Source: Fibrobacter sp. (GTDB lineage Bacteria; Fibrobacterota; Fibrobacteria; Fibrobacterales; Fibrobacteraceae). Taken from it: a DNA stretch of 64,000 nt. The notes under the pieces were generated by a model, which was given only the letters and a program-made list of their open reading frames with translations, searched no databases and had not been told where the DNA came from. Positions 24,107 to 32,855 of this stretch are shown one piece after another. Made by a program: the position numbers and the translations under genes. The DNA is taken from assembly GCA_024398815.1 (NCBI GenBank), contig JAKSIL010000014.1, positions 17,128 to 81,127 of the forward strand. Reading direction: 5' to 3'. Position 1 is the first letter of the stretch; each line of letters opens with the position of its first letter.

Positions 24107-25453
24107 ATGAATATTGCGATTGTCGGCACCGGATATGTTGGTCTTGTAAGTGGAACCTGTTTCGCTGAAATGGGTGTGAATGTCACCTGCGTCGATGTGA
24201 ATCAGGCAAAGATTGAATCCCTCCAGAATGGGCAGATTCCCATATACGAACCGGGCCTGGACGAAATGGTCCTCCGCAACCAGAAGGAAGGCCGCCTCAA
24301 GTTCACGACTGACCTTGCCAGCGTGCTCGACGATGTGGAAATGGTATTCAGCGCTGTGGGAACCCCTCCCGACGAAGACGGCAGTGCCGACCTCCAGTAC
24401 GTGCTCGCAGTTGCACGCACCTTTGGCCAGAACATCAAGAAGTACACAGTCCTCGTGACCAAGTCCACTGTGCCTGTCGGTACCGCTCAGAAGGTGAAGG
24501 CCGCCATCCAGGAAGAACTGGACAAGCGCGGCGTGCAGGTTCCCTTTGACGTGGCCAGCAACCCCGAATTCCTGAAGGAAGGCTCCGCCATCGTCGACTT
24601 CATGAAGCCGGACCGCGTGGTGGTGGGCGTGGAGAGTGAAAAGGCCAAGGAACTCATGACCCGCCTTTATCGCCCGATGATGCTCAACAACTTCCGCGTC
24701 ATCTTTACCGACATCCCGAGCGCCGAAATGATCAAGTATGCCGCGAATTCCATGCTCGCGACCCGTATCAGCTTCATGAACGACATCGCGAACCTCTGCG
24801 AACTCGTGGGCGCCGACGTGAATATGGTCCGCAAGGGCATTGGCAGCGACAGCCGCATCGGCAGCAAGTTCCTTTACCCCGGCTGCGGCTACGGTGGCAG
24901 CTGTTTCCCGAAGGACGTGAAGGCCCTCATCAAAACTGCCGAGAAAAATAGGTATCGCATGCGCGTACTTGAAGCTGTGGAAGATGTGAACGAATACCAA
25001 AAAACGGTACTTTTCAAGAAACTTTCTAAACATTTCAAGGGGTACCTCAAGGGCAAGACCGTTGCCATGTGGGGCCTAGCGTTCAAGCCTGAGACCGACG
25101 ACATGCGCGAAGCCACCGCCCTCGTGCTCATCGACCTCCTCCTTAAGGCCGGCGTCACCATCAAGGTCTACGACCCCGTTGCCATGGACGAATGCAAGAG
25201 AAGAATGGCTAACGCTCCTGTCATCCCCGGCTCCGACCGGGGATCCAGCATCGTTTACTGCAACGACATGTACGAAGCCGTTCTGGATGCTGACGCTCTC
25301 CTCCTCGTTACTGAATGGAAGCAGTTCCGCATGCCTAGTTTCGGCGTGATGAAAAAGAGCATGAAAAACGCCCTTATCATCGATGGTCGTAACATCTACG
25401 ACCCGAAGGAAGTGGGCGAGGCCGGATTTGAGTATGATGCGATTGGGGGCTAG
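24107..25453 (+). CDS. ugd: UDP-glucose 6-dehydrogenase
   Basis: Oxidises UDP-glucose to UDP-glucuronate with two NAD+, supplying acidic sugar for the surface polysaccharide encoded downstream. The start at 24107 gives the canonical NAD-binding N-terminus MNIAIVGTGYVGLVSG; an open frame extends further upstream through repeat sequence but is not plausible coding. Catalytic Cys266 lies in YGGSCFPKD, and MWGLAFKPETDDMREA is typical. Between RRMANAP and VYCNDMYEA there is an in-frame insertion of about nine residues (VIPGSDRGS) encoded by a palindromic repeat unit (25220-25247), a feature not expected in the family. First gene of the polysaccharide locus. Confidence 0.96.
   Translation: MNIAIVGTGYVGLVSGTCFAEMGVNVTCVDVNQAKIESLQNGQIPIYEPGLDEMVLRNQKEGRLKFTTDLASVLDDVEMVFSAVGTPPDEDGSADLQYVLAVARTFGQNIKKYTVLVTKSTVPVGTAQKVKAAIQEELDKRGVQVPFDVASNPEFLKEGSAIVDFMKPDRVVVGVESEKAKELMTRLYRPMMLNNFRVIFTDIPSAEMIKYAANSMLATRISFMNDIANLCELVGADVNMVRKGIGSDSRIGSKFLYPGCGYGGSCFPKDVKALIKTAEKNRYRMRVLEAVEDVNEYQKTVLFKKLSKHFKGYLKGKTVAMWGLAFKPETDDMREATALVLIDLLLKAGVTIKVYDPVAMDECKRRMANAPVIPGSDRGSSIVYCNDMYEAVLDADALLLVTEWKQFRMPSFGVMKKSMKNALIIDGRNIYDPKEVGEAGFEYDAIGG
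25220..25247. repeat. Palindromic repeat unit inserted in frame in ugd
   Basis: TCATCCCCGG and CCGGGGATCC flank CTCCGA, a unit of the same family as the intergenic CATCCCCGC...GCGGGGAT palindromes at 21890-21914 and 63862-63888. It keeps the ugd reading frame open and adds residues near VIPGSDRGS. Confidence 0.75.
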
Positions 25454-25479
25454 GATTTTGGTGGAGAGAATTCTTTAAT

Positions 25480-26445
25480 ATGCAATTTAAGTCTTTTATC
25501 ATTTTTGGTGGTTGTGGTTTTATTGGAACCCATATGAAGAATTTGCTCAAGGAAAATTTTCCTGAAGCAAAGATTTATGTTGCGGATCTTCTAGCTGAAG
25601 GTTCTGAGTTTTCTCAGAAAGTGGATGTTCGCAAGCCTTTTGACTTGCAGGGCGATTTTGGTCTTGACACCCTTATTTTAAACTTTGCTGCGGTTCATCG
25701 TACTCCTGGGCACCCTGATCATGCTTATTTTGAAACGAATATTCGAGGAGCTGAAAATGTTTGTGATTTTGCTCGCCAGAAAGGCATCAATAATATCGTT
25801 TTTACGAGTAGTATTGCGCCTTATGGGGCTGCAGAGGACTTAAAATCGGAAGGCACTCTTCCAACTCCAAACACTCCATATGGCATTTCAAAGTTGGTTG
25901 CAGAAAAGATTCATCAGACATGGGCTGCCGAATCTGCTGAGCATAGGTTAAGTATTGTTCGTCCTGGAATTGTATTTGGTACAGGTGAAAATGGCAACAT
26001 GACTCGCCTTTATAAAGGACTCAAAAGTCGCAAGTTTGCTTATGCTGGGCGTAAGGACACTGTTAAGGCTTGCGTTTATGTGAAGGATCTTGTACGTGTG
26101 ATGCTTGCTATGGCTGAGAATGGACAGGCTCCCAAGGTCCAACTGTATAATTGTTGTTATTTTCCGTCGTTTACTATCGAGCAAATTGCTACGACGATGC
26201 TTAAGGCTACGGGCATGAAACGTTTCATTCCGTTTATCCCTAAAAAGCCGATGATGGCTGCTGCTACGGTTTGTGGGATTTTTGGTGGCTTTGGTCTAGG
26301 TATCTGTCCGGCTCGTGTAAAAAAATTAATGGTTTCCACGAACATTGATGGTCAAAAACTTTCCCGAAATTATCCTTTGAGTTATTCTCTTGAAGAGGCG
26401 TTTAGGGATTGGTTTAAGGACTGTGAACAAAGGGAACTAGTATAA
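25480..26445 (+). CDS. NAD-dependent sugar epimerase/dehydratase
   Basis: Extended short-chain dehydrogenase acting on a nucleotide sugar. The 321-residue protein has the NAD-binding motif FGGCGFIGTH at the N-terminus, the active-site Ser region FTSSIAPYG and the catalytic Tyr/Lys pair in YGISKLVAEK. The exact substrate cannot be read; as the neighbour of ugd it could act on UDP-glucuronate or a derivative. Base composition becomes markedly AT-rich from here. Its stop overlaps the next start (TAATG at 26443-26447), indicating coupled translation. Confidence 0.88.
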   Translation: MQFKSFIIFGGCGFIGTHMKNLLKENFPEAKIYVADLLAEGSEFSQKVDVRKPFDLQGDFGLDTLILNFAAVHRTPGHPDHAYFETNIRGAENVCDFARQKGINNIVFTSSIAPYGAAEDLKSEGTLPTPNTPYGISKLVAEKIHQTWAAESAEHRLSIVRPGIVFGTGENGNMTRLYKGLKSRKFAYAGRKDTVKACVYVKDLVRVMLAMAENGQAPKVQLYNCCYFPSFTIEQIATTMLKATGMKRFIPFIPKKPMMAAATVCGIFGGFGLGICPARVKKLMVSTNIDGQKLSRNYPLSYSLEEAFRDWFKDCEQRELV

Positions 26446-27356
26446 TGAAGATTAGTCTTGTTATCCCTACTTTAAATGCGGAAAGGTTCATTGGACCTTT
26501 AATCACGCGTTTGAAGGAACAAACTGTTCCCATTGATGAAATTGTTGTTGTTGATTCTTCCTCTGAGGATAATACACTTGCTGTTGCGGAAAAATTTGTT
26601 GGCGTGAAGACGATATCCATAGAGCGAAAGGATTTTAATCATGGGGGAACTCGTGATCTCGCAATTCAACAGACAACAGGAGATATTATCCTTTGCATTA
26701 CGCAGGATGCATTACCATGTGATGAACATTATGTGGAACGCCTTATTGCTCCGTTTGCGGAAGACGAAAAGGTTGCTATGGCTAGCGGTCGCCAGGTTCC
26801 CCAAATAGATGCAAATCCTATTGAAAAATTGACTAGAGAATTTAATTATCCGGAAATTTGCTTTACCCGTAGTATAGAAGATATTTCGCGTTTGGGTGTT
26901 AAGACTTTCTTTGCATCTGATTGCTGCTCTGCATATCGTCGTTCTGCATACGTGGCTATTGGCGGCTTTGATAAGCATATTTTGATTAATGAAGATATGA
27001 AAATTGCAGCTCAGTTTATTTATGGGGGGTATAAAATAGCCTATGTTGGTACGGCTGGAGTGTGGCATTCCCATAATTATACTTTAAAGCAACAGTTTAT
27101 GCGTAATTTTGATGTATCTGTATTTATGTCCCAGCATCCGGAGTTGTTTGCCAATGTGTCTGCAACATCAGAAGGTATAAAGATGGTTAAGTGGGTGGAA
27201 AAGAAACTCCTTTCTCAAGGGCGTTTTTTCAGTGCTGTTTATTATATTGTGGAGAGTGGGGTAAAGTTCCTGGCGAACCGTAAGGGCCGTAAATATAAAG
27301 TGATGAGCATAGAACAATTGAAGAAGTATTCTATGCATAAAAATTATTGGATTTAG
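26445..27356 (+). CDS. Glycosyltransferase family 2
   Basis: A 303-residue GT-A glycosyltransferase, rhamnosyltransferase-like, adding a sugar to the repeat unit on the cytoplasmic face. The N-terminus MKISLVIPTLNAERFIGPL, the segment EIVVVDSSSEDNT and QTTGDIILCITQDALP (the DxD-like region, here TQDA) are typical; a downstream AIGGFDKHILINEDM carries the ED acceptor-side motif. No transmembrane anchor is evident. It overlaps the epimerase by one base and is 32 bases before the flippase. Confidence 0.88.
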   Translation: MKISLVIPTLNAERFIGPLITRLKEQTVPIDEIVVVDSSSEDNTLAVAEKFVGVKTISIERKDFNHGGTRDLAIQQTTGDIILCITQDALPCDEHYVERLIAPFAEDEKVAMASGRQVPQIDANPIEKLTREFNYPEICFTRSIEDISRLGVKTFFASDCCSAYRRSAYVAIGGFDKHILINEDMKIAAQFIYGGYKIAYVGTAGVWHSHNYTLKQQFMRNFDVSVFMSQHPELFANVSATSEGIKMVKWVEKKLLSQGRFFSAVYYIVESGVKFLANRKGRKYKVMSIEQLKKYSMHKNYWI

Positions 27357-27388
27357 TTTTCAAAAGTCCTGTCTAGATAAAATTTATT

Positions 27389-28837
27389 ATGTCATCGGAT
27401 TTAAAAGCAAAAACTGTTCAGGGCTTTGGCTGGAGTGCTTTGGACAATGTTGCTAAAACAGGAATAACTTTTGTTGTTAGCATTGTTTTGGCAAGACTTT
27501 TATCTCCGGATGAGTATGGCCTTATCGGAATTCTTACCATTTTTATAGTTGTTTTCAATTCTATTGTTGACAGCGGTTTTACTCAGGCGTTAATTAGAAA
27601 AAAAGATGCTACAGATGTTGATTACAGTACTGTCTTTTACGTGAATCTGGTTGTATCTGTTTTTTTGATGATTTGCTTCTTTTTTTTGGCTCGGCCGATA
27701 GCCGCTTTTTTTGAACGAGTCGAACTTGTAAGTCTTACAAGAGCAATGTCTGTTATTGTCGTAATCAATGCTTTGGCCTTGGTTCAACGAACAAGAATGA
27801 CAAAAATCATTAATTTTAAATCGCAGACGAAGATAACGTTTCTCTCAACTTTGTTTGGTGGTGTTGTTGGAATCGTGTTGGCTTATCTTGGCTTTGGGGT
27901 TATGTCGCTTGTTGCACAGCAAATTGTAACGCAGGGAATGACAACGATTCTTTTGTGGGTGTTTGGACGCTGGTTTCCGAAGGCTGTGTTTTCTAAGAAA
28001 AGCCTGGCGGAATTATGGCGGTTTAGTTGGAAATTACTTGCAAGTAGTTTGATTGATACAACGTGGAAGGAAATATATCAGGTTGTTGTAGGAAAATGCT
28101 ACAGCCCCGCAACATTAGGGCTGTACACTAGGGCAAAACAGTTCAGTCAAATGTTTTCAAGTAACATGACCAGCGTTATTAGTCGTGTTAGCTATCCTGT
28201 GTTGAGTAGTATCCAAGATGATAAAGTTCGTTTGAAAAAAGGGTATCAGCGTTTAATTCGAACAACGATGTATCTATCATTTGTTTTTATGCTTGGTATG
28301 GCTGCTACAGCTAAATCTATGATTTGGATTTTGTTGGGAGAAAAATGGATGGCTTGTGTGCCTTTCTTGCAGTTGATTTGTTTTACGGGAATGCTCTATC
28401 CATTGCACTCTTTGAATCTCAATATGCTTCAAGTACAGGGTAGAAGTGATCTTTTTTTGCGATTGGAAATTATAAAAAAGATAATAAATTGCGGCCCGTT
28501 GTTGTTGGGAATATTTGTGGACATTTATTGGATGCTGATAGGAAGTTTTGTGACTGGCTGTATTGCCTTTTATTTGAATTCCTATTATTCTGGACCTGCA
28601 TTGAATTATAGCACCCTTTCGCAAGTAAGGGATGTTCTTCCTTCGTTTGGAATAGGCTTTTTTATGGCTCTTTGTGTTTTTGCATTGAATTTTGTTTCGT
28701 TGTCCCCCTATTTGTTGTTCCCGATACAAATCTTACTGGGAATGATTATTGTTGTTGCTGTGAGCGAGTTGATGAAATTGCCGGAGTATTTAGAAATAAA
28801 GAATATTTTATTTTCAAAACTTTCAAAAAAAAGATAA
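27389..28837 (+). CDS. Polysaccharide flippase (Wzx-like, MOP superfamily)
   Basis: A 482-residue membrane protein with about 12-14 hydrophobic segments, likely exporting lipid-linked repeat units across the inner membrane. The N-terminal block KTVQGFGWSALDNVAKTG and LARLLSPDEYGLIGI is characteristic of the polysaccharide synthesis/MOP flippase group, as is LGLYTRAKQFSQM in the middle. Together with the EpsG-like polymerase at 30034 it indicates a Wzx/Wzy-type assembly route. Strongly AT-rich coding. Confidence 0.9.
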   Translation: MSSDLKAKTVQGFGWSALDNVAKTGITFVVSIVLARLLSPDEYGLIGILTIFIVVFNSIVDSGFTQALIRKKDATDVDYSTVFYVNLVVSVFLMICFFFLARPIAAFFERVELVSLTRAMSVIVVINALALVQRTRMTKIINFKSQTKITFLSTLFGGVVGIVLAYLGFGVMSLVAQQIVTQGMTTILLWVFGRWFPKAVFSKKSLAELWRFSWKLLASSLIDTTWKEIYQVVVGKCYSPATLGLYTRAKQFSQMFSSNMTSVISRVSYPVLSSIQDDKVRLKKGYQRLIRTTMYLSFVFMLGMAATAKSMIWILLGEKWMACVPFLQLICFTGMLYPLHSLNLNMLQVQGRSDLFLRLEIIKKIINCGPLLLGIFVDIYWMLIGSFVTGCIAFYLNSYYSGPALNYSTLSQVRDVLPSFGIGFFMALCVFALNFVSLSPYLLFPIQILLGMIIVVAVSELMKLPEYLEIKNILFSKLSKKR

Positions 28838-28847
28838 GAGAATTGTT

Positions 28848-30017
28848 ATGGCAACAACACAAAAAAAATTACGTATAGCAAATTTTGTTACTGATGAAAA
28901 ATTTGTTGATTCAGCAATTCAGTTATTGTCTTTGACCCCTGGTAGAAGTCTGCATGATTTCTTTTTTTGCCCCTACTGGAAAATTGATTTTCATTATTTG
29001 TGGAAACTGGAGTTTAAGTATATCAAGTCAAAGCAATTTGTAAAAATTGTTTCTAAAAAAGATATTCTTTCCGTTTTGGAATCTGGAAGCTATGATGCTG
29101 TTATTTTGCATTCTTTGGATAGCATGCCCTATGATGTAATATCAAAAATTCCCGCAAAAGTAAAAGTTCTTTGGTTTGCGTGGGGGTATGACTTATATGG
29201 CCATCATGGGAAAAAAGTTATTGAAATTGAACAATATAAGCCTTTGACGAAAAATGCGATAAAATTAGACACAATACCTCTGAAATTAAAGAGCAGCTTG
29301 AAATCTTTGCTTGATTTGGAACAGGATAAATTGTATGCTTCTGCCGTCAGTAGAGTTGATTATTTTTCCGGATGTTTGCCTAACGAATATCAATTATGCT
29401 TGCCATGTTCTTATTTTAAGGCAAAACAAGTAGATTTTCGATATCAAGGGGCAAAAGAATTTGTGAAAAAAGCTGATTTCTCTAGTGGCAGAAATATCTT
29501 GATAGGCAATTCTGCCAATCCGACAGGCAATCATTTGGATATTCTTCCTTACTTTGATGGGATTGACATTGGCGAGAGAAAAGTGTTTGTTCCGTTAAGT
29601 TATTCCGGTGCTGATTACTATGTTAAAAAGGTTAAAGACGCTTATTTTAAAAGATTTGGAAAAAATTGTGTCTTTTTGGATGGTTTTATGCCTGTTCAGG
29701 AATATAATAAACTTAGGGATGAATGCAGCGTCGGTATTTTCTTTCATGAGCGCCAGCAGTCTTTGGGCAATATTAATTTCATGTTGAAACGGGGTGCTAA
29801 AGTTTTTTTAAGCGAGTCCTCAATAGCATTTAATTATTACAAACTTCAGAAATGTTCTATATTTTCTTTACAAAATGATTTTTCCCAGCAAGCATTGGAT
29901 AAACCTTTATCGGATAATGAAAAAATGCAAAATTTGGATTTTATTGCGGAATCAAGGTCTTTGTGTGCAAAAATAAAGCGTTTGAACGATATGTATGATG
30001 CCATAGAAATGGTATAA
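28848..30017 (+). CDS. GT56-like (WecF-type) glycosyltransferase
   Basis: A 389-residue protein that resembles TDP-Fuc4NAc:lipid II transferases (GT56, WecF) of enterobacterial common antigen synthesis. The reasons are the order of ILIGNSANPTGNHLDIL, VFVPLSYSGADYYVKKV, CVFLDGFMPVQEYNKL and GIFFHERQQSLGNINFML, which parallels WecF. The family link is by pattern memory and not a search, so the donor sugar should not be assumed to be Fuc4NAc. It starts ten bases after the flippase gene. Confidence 0.65.
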   Translation: MATTQKKLRIANFVTDEKFVDSAIQLLSLTPGRSLHDFFFCPYWKIDFHYLWKLEFKYIKSKQFVKIVSKKDILSVLESGSYDAVILHSLDSMPYDVISKIPAKVKVLWFAWGYDLYGHHGKKVIEIEQYKPLTKNAIKLDTIPLKLKSSLKSLLDLEQDKLYASAVSRVDYFSGCLPNEYQLCLPCSYFKAKQVDFRYQGAKEFVKKADFSSGRNILIGNSANPTGNHLDILPYFDGIDIGERKVFVPLSYSGADYYVKKVKDAYFKRFGKNCVFLDGFMPVQEYNKLRDECSVGIFFHERQQSLGNINFMLKRGAKVFLSESSIAFNYYKLQKCSIFSLQNDFSQQALDKPLSDNEKMQNLDFIAESRSLCAKIKRLNDMYDAIEMV

Positions 30018-30033
30018 AATGAGAGATTTCTAG

Positions 30034-31191
30034 ATGTTTGTATATTCTTTTATTTTGTTTTTTATTTTTTTGTGCATAGTGATAACCAGGCGTTATCCTG
30101 GGGCTAAAACAGCTCGTGTTTGTGGCTTCTCGTGTTGCTTTTTAATGATTCTTATTGCCGGGTTGAAGTATCGGGTTGGTCTTGATGCTTTGTTGTATCA
30201 AGACCTTTTTGAAGTTTATCCAACGATTGATAAAATGAATGTAAATTATATTGCTTCATCTCGATGGGGAAAATTGTTTATACTTTGGTATTCTTTATGT
30301 CATACGATATTTAAAAGTTTTGTCTCGTACCAGTTTATTCATGCGATAATTATTACTAGTGCAATTTATGTGACTTTGAAGGAAAATACTCGACATGTTT
30401 TTTACGGATTGTTTTTTTATTTTCTCTATTCTTATTTGTTTTTTACTTTTGACTTGTATAGAGAAGGCATGGCCGTTGCTCTATTTTTGTTAGGATATCG
30501 TTTTTTGTTGAAAAATAATCTTGTTGTCTATTATGTCTTTGCTTTTTTGGCATTTAACATACATACAAGTTGTATACTTATTTTCTTTGTGCCCTTTCTA
30601 AAAAGGTTTAAAATAACCAAAAAAAACTCTCTTGCAATTTTTATTACATCATTGCTTCTTTCTGTTGTTGCGTTTCAATTAATGTTGCTTTTTTTGAATA
30701 TGCTACCATCTAATTCTGTTTCTATTTTGGCTCTTCGGTATTTAAAACGTTATTCGGGAATATCGGGATTGTCTTTTTTTCGATTGCTTTATTGTTCTTG
30801 TATGTTTTTCTTTGTCGTTTACAAAAACATTTCAAGAGGAGATAGTCTCAGGGAACAAATGTGTCTGAATTTGGGCTTTTTGTCTTTGATTATTATGATT
30901 TTTGAACAGGCAATTCCGTTTATTTTTAGATTAAACTCGTATTTTATAATTTTCTTTATTTGTTCTTTTTGCTTAAATATAGAGTATAATAATTTCTTTA
31001 AAAAGAATACACTCGTTAAGTTTTTAATTGTTGTTGTTATGGCTAGTTCTGTGAAATTGGTTGATTATTTTGGAAACCCCCGAACTTATAATGCTTATTG
31101 TCCTTATGTTTCAGTTCTTGATCCGTATAAGGTTCCTAGTCGAGAATGGCATGGTATGTGGGCGTTTTTGTACTATGATCAAAAGCTGTAA
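30034..31191 (+). CDS. EpsG-family membrane protein, probable polysaccharide polymerase
   Basis: A 385-residue integral membrane protein with about ten hydrophobic segments. The stretch after the second segment, AGLKYRVGLDALLYQDLF, matches the EpsG-type pattern in which a conserved R-x-x-x-G-x-D-x-x-x-Y follows an early helix. EpsG-like proteins act as Wzy-type polymerases. The very low GC content and Phe-rich composition fit the surrounding cluster. No enzymatic residues can be firmly assigned. Confidence 0.75.
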   Translation: MFVYSFILFFIFLCIVITRRYPGAKTARVCGFSCCFLMILIAGLKYRVGLDALLYQDLFEVYPTIDKMNVNYIASSRWGKLFILWYSLCHTIFKSFVSYQFIHAIIITSAIYVTLKENTRHVFYGLFFYFLYSYLFFTFDLYREGMAVALFLLGYRFLLKNNLVVYYVFAFLAFNIHTSCILIFFVPFLKRFKITKKNSLAIFITSLLLSVVAFQLMLLFLNMLPSNSVSILALRYLKRYSGISGLSFFRLLYCSCMFFFVVYKNISRGDSLREQMCLNLGFLSLIIMIFEQAIPFIFRLNSYFIIFFICSFCLNIEYNNFFKKNTLVKFLIVVVMASSVKLVDYFGNPRTYNAYCPYVSVLDPYKVPSREWHGMWAFLYYDQKL

Positions 31192-31202
31192 AAAGTGTCG
31201 TA

Positions 31203-32837
31203 ATGAGTGCGTTTTTTAAGAAGTTTTTTCTTGTCCTATTTTTTTTTGAGGCTTGCCTAATATTTGCAAATGAACGTTTAGGGATGAACGCTCATCTTGT
31301 TTTTGACGGCTCTATTGATTTTGTTGACGAACTTTGTCTCTCTATGAAAGAGGCTGGCGTACGAATTGTTCGCTTGGATGTGTATTGGAATGAACAAAAT
31401 TGGCTGAAACAAAAGGATGCCTTGGATAAGGCTTGTTTTTATGCAGACAAGTATGGCTTGAAAATTTTACTTTCCATTCCGCAAGTTCCTGATAAAAAAG
31501 ATTCCGCGTACATAGAGAGCTGGCTGGAAATGCTGTCGTATTATGTTAGGCGTTATGATGGCAAAACTCCAATATCCGTTGATGGCGAAACCGAGACAAG
31601 GTTTGTCAAAGTGGATTTTTTTGAACCTATGAACGAACCTGACCTAAAAATGGAAAAGCAAAAATTGGATGTTCCATTTGTTTTTTACCTTATGCAACGA
31701 TCCTATAAAACAGTAAAAAGCGTAAGAAATGAAGCCAAGGTTGTTATGCCTGGACTTACCAACAAATCTTATGCGAAGGATTTGATTAGGTACAGAACTC
31801 CCGAGGGGAGGACCGTTGCAGATTATGTCGATGTGACTAATGTTCATTTTTATATTGACAACCAAAAGAAGTATATTGATTTTCTTGATGACTGGATGAA
31901 TTTGTTAAAAGAGAATGGATTGGAACATAAACCTCATTGGGTTACGGAATGTGGCGCTTCGTTGTGGGATTTTTCTCAAGAAGATCAGGCAAAATTGCTT
32001 CCTAAACAAAATATCGTAGTTTTGTCAAAAAATTTTGAAAAGGTGTTTTACTATCAGTATCATGCTTTTGGTGGTAATAGAGCTCCGGGAATACATCATC
32101 AACGTCAAAATTATTATGCAGTTGTTGATCCCAGTATATCGAATTCCTATGGGAGTTTTTATGTGAATGATGGTAAATATGAAACGGCAATATCTTCGGG
32201 GGATGCTTCAAAGAGAATATATTTGCGGAAGAAGAACAAGGATAATTTTATGCTCTATTCGCATTCCAAAAAGACTTTATTCCGTTTGAAAACGAACGGT
32301 GTTGCAATTGGAGGAAAAGGCTATACCATGAAGTCAGTGAGTCTTTTGCATAGGGATGGGAGTGATGCTGAATTGTGGAAAGGTTCCTTGAAAGTAAGTG
32401 AAGATGGAAAACAATATTTAAGTTTGCCGGCAACGAAGTTTTGGGGTATGGATGAAAAGGATAAAATTTGTGTTAAAGTTGACAGCGTCGCAGACTTGAA
32501 TGAACAATGGATTGGTCTTAAGCCTTGGCAAGCCTATAAGGCGTATAAAGTCCAATCTGAATATTTTACATTTGACTCTACGATTCCGAAATATGATGAT
32601 TATGGGATTCCGAAATTGAACGTATTTTCTTGGATATCTCCAGAAAGGGGGCGTGTATGGGCGATATGGGCAGATGATGGGAAAAAGGTGAAAATTCGGA
32701 TTTCAGGTAATCGGGATGGGATGGAAATTGTTGACCATCTGGGAAATAAATTGAATGCTTCAAGAGAGTTTTATGAGATGACGGACGCTTTGGTGTATGT
32801 TTCGGGGGCTAAGTCGTTGAATTTGCAACGTTTTTAA
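31203..32837 (+). CDS. Secreted PslG-like glycoside hydrolase (clan A barrel)
   Basis: A 544-residue secreted (beta/alpha)8 hydrolase encoded within the polysaccharide locus. A signal peptide (to about IFA22) precedes a barrel with the acid/base Glu145 in EPMNEPD and the nucleophile Glu249 in VTECGAS, the clan-A pattern seen in GH39/PslG-type enzymes. The C-terminal region (about 330-544) is beta-rich and ends in a possible beta-sandwich. PslG trims or releases Psl polysaccharide during export; by position, between the polymerase and a GT4, this protein may do the same for this polymer. Family number is uncertain (GH39-like or GH5/GH30-related). Confidence 0.72.
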   Translation: MSAFFKKFFLVLFFFEACLIFANERLGMNAHLVFDGSIDFVDELCLSMKEAGVRIVRLDVYWNEQNWLKQKDALDKACFYADKYGLKILLSIPQVPDKKDSAYIESWLEMLSYYVRRYDGKTPISVDGETETRFVKVDFFEPMNEPDLKMEKQKLDVPFVFYLMQRSYKTVKSVRNEAKVVMPGLTNKSYAKDLIRYRTPEGRTVADYVDVTNVHFYIDNQKKYIDFLDDWMNLLKENGLEHKPHWVTECGASLWDFSQEDQAKLLPKQNIVVLSKNFEKVFYYQYHAFGGNRAPGIHHQRQNYYAVVDPSISNSYGSFYVNDGKYETAISSGDASKRIYLRKKNKDNFMLYSHSKKTLFRLKTNGVAIGGKGYTMKSVSLLHRDGSDAELWKGSLKVSEDGKQYLSLPATKFWGMDEKDKICVKVDSVADLNEQWIGLKPWQAYKAYKVQSEYFTFDSTIPKYDDYGIPKLNVFSWISPERGRVWAIWADDGKKVKIRISGNRDGMEIVDHLGNKLNASREFYEMTDALVYVSGAKSLNLQRF

Positions 32838-32855
32838 ACTATAATTTTGCTGTAT

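Noticed and set aside
32847..32855. TTG as start of the GT4 gene
   Set aside because: The ATG at 32856 begins the conserved first strand; no ribosome-binding site supports the TTG.
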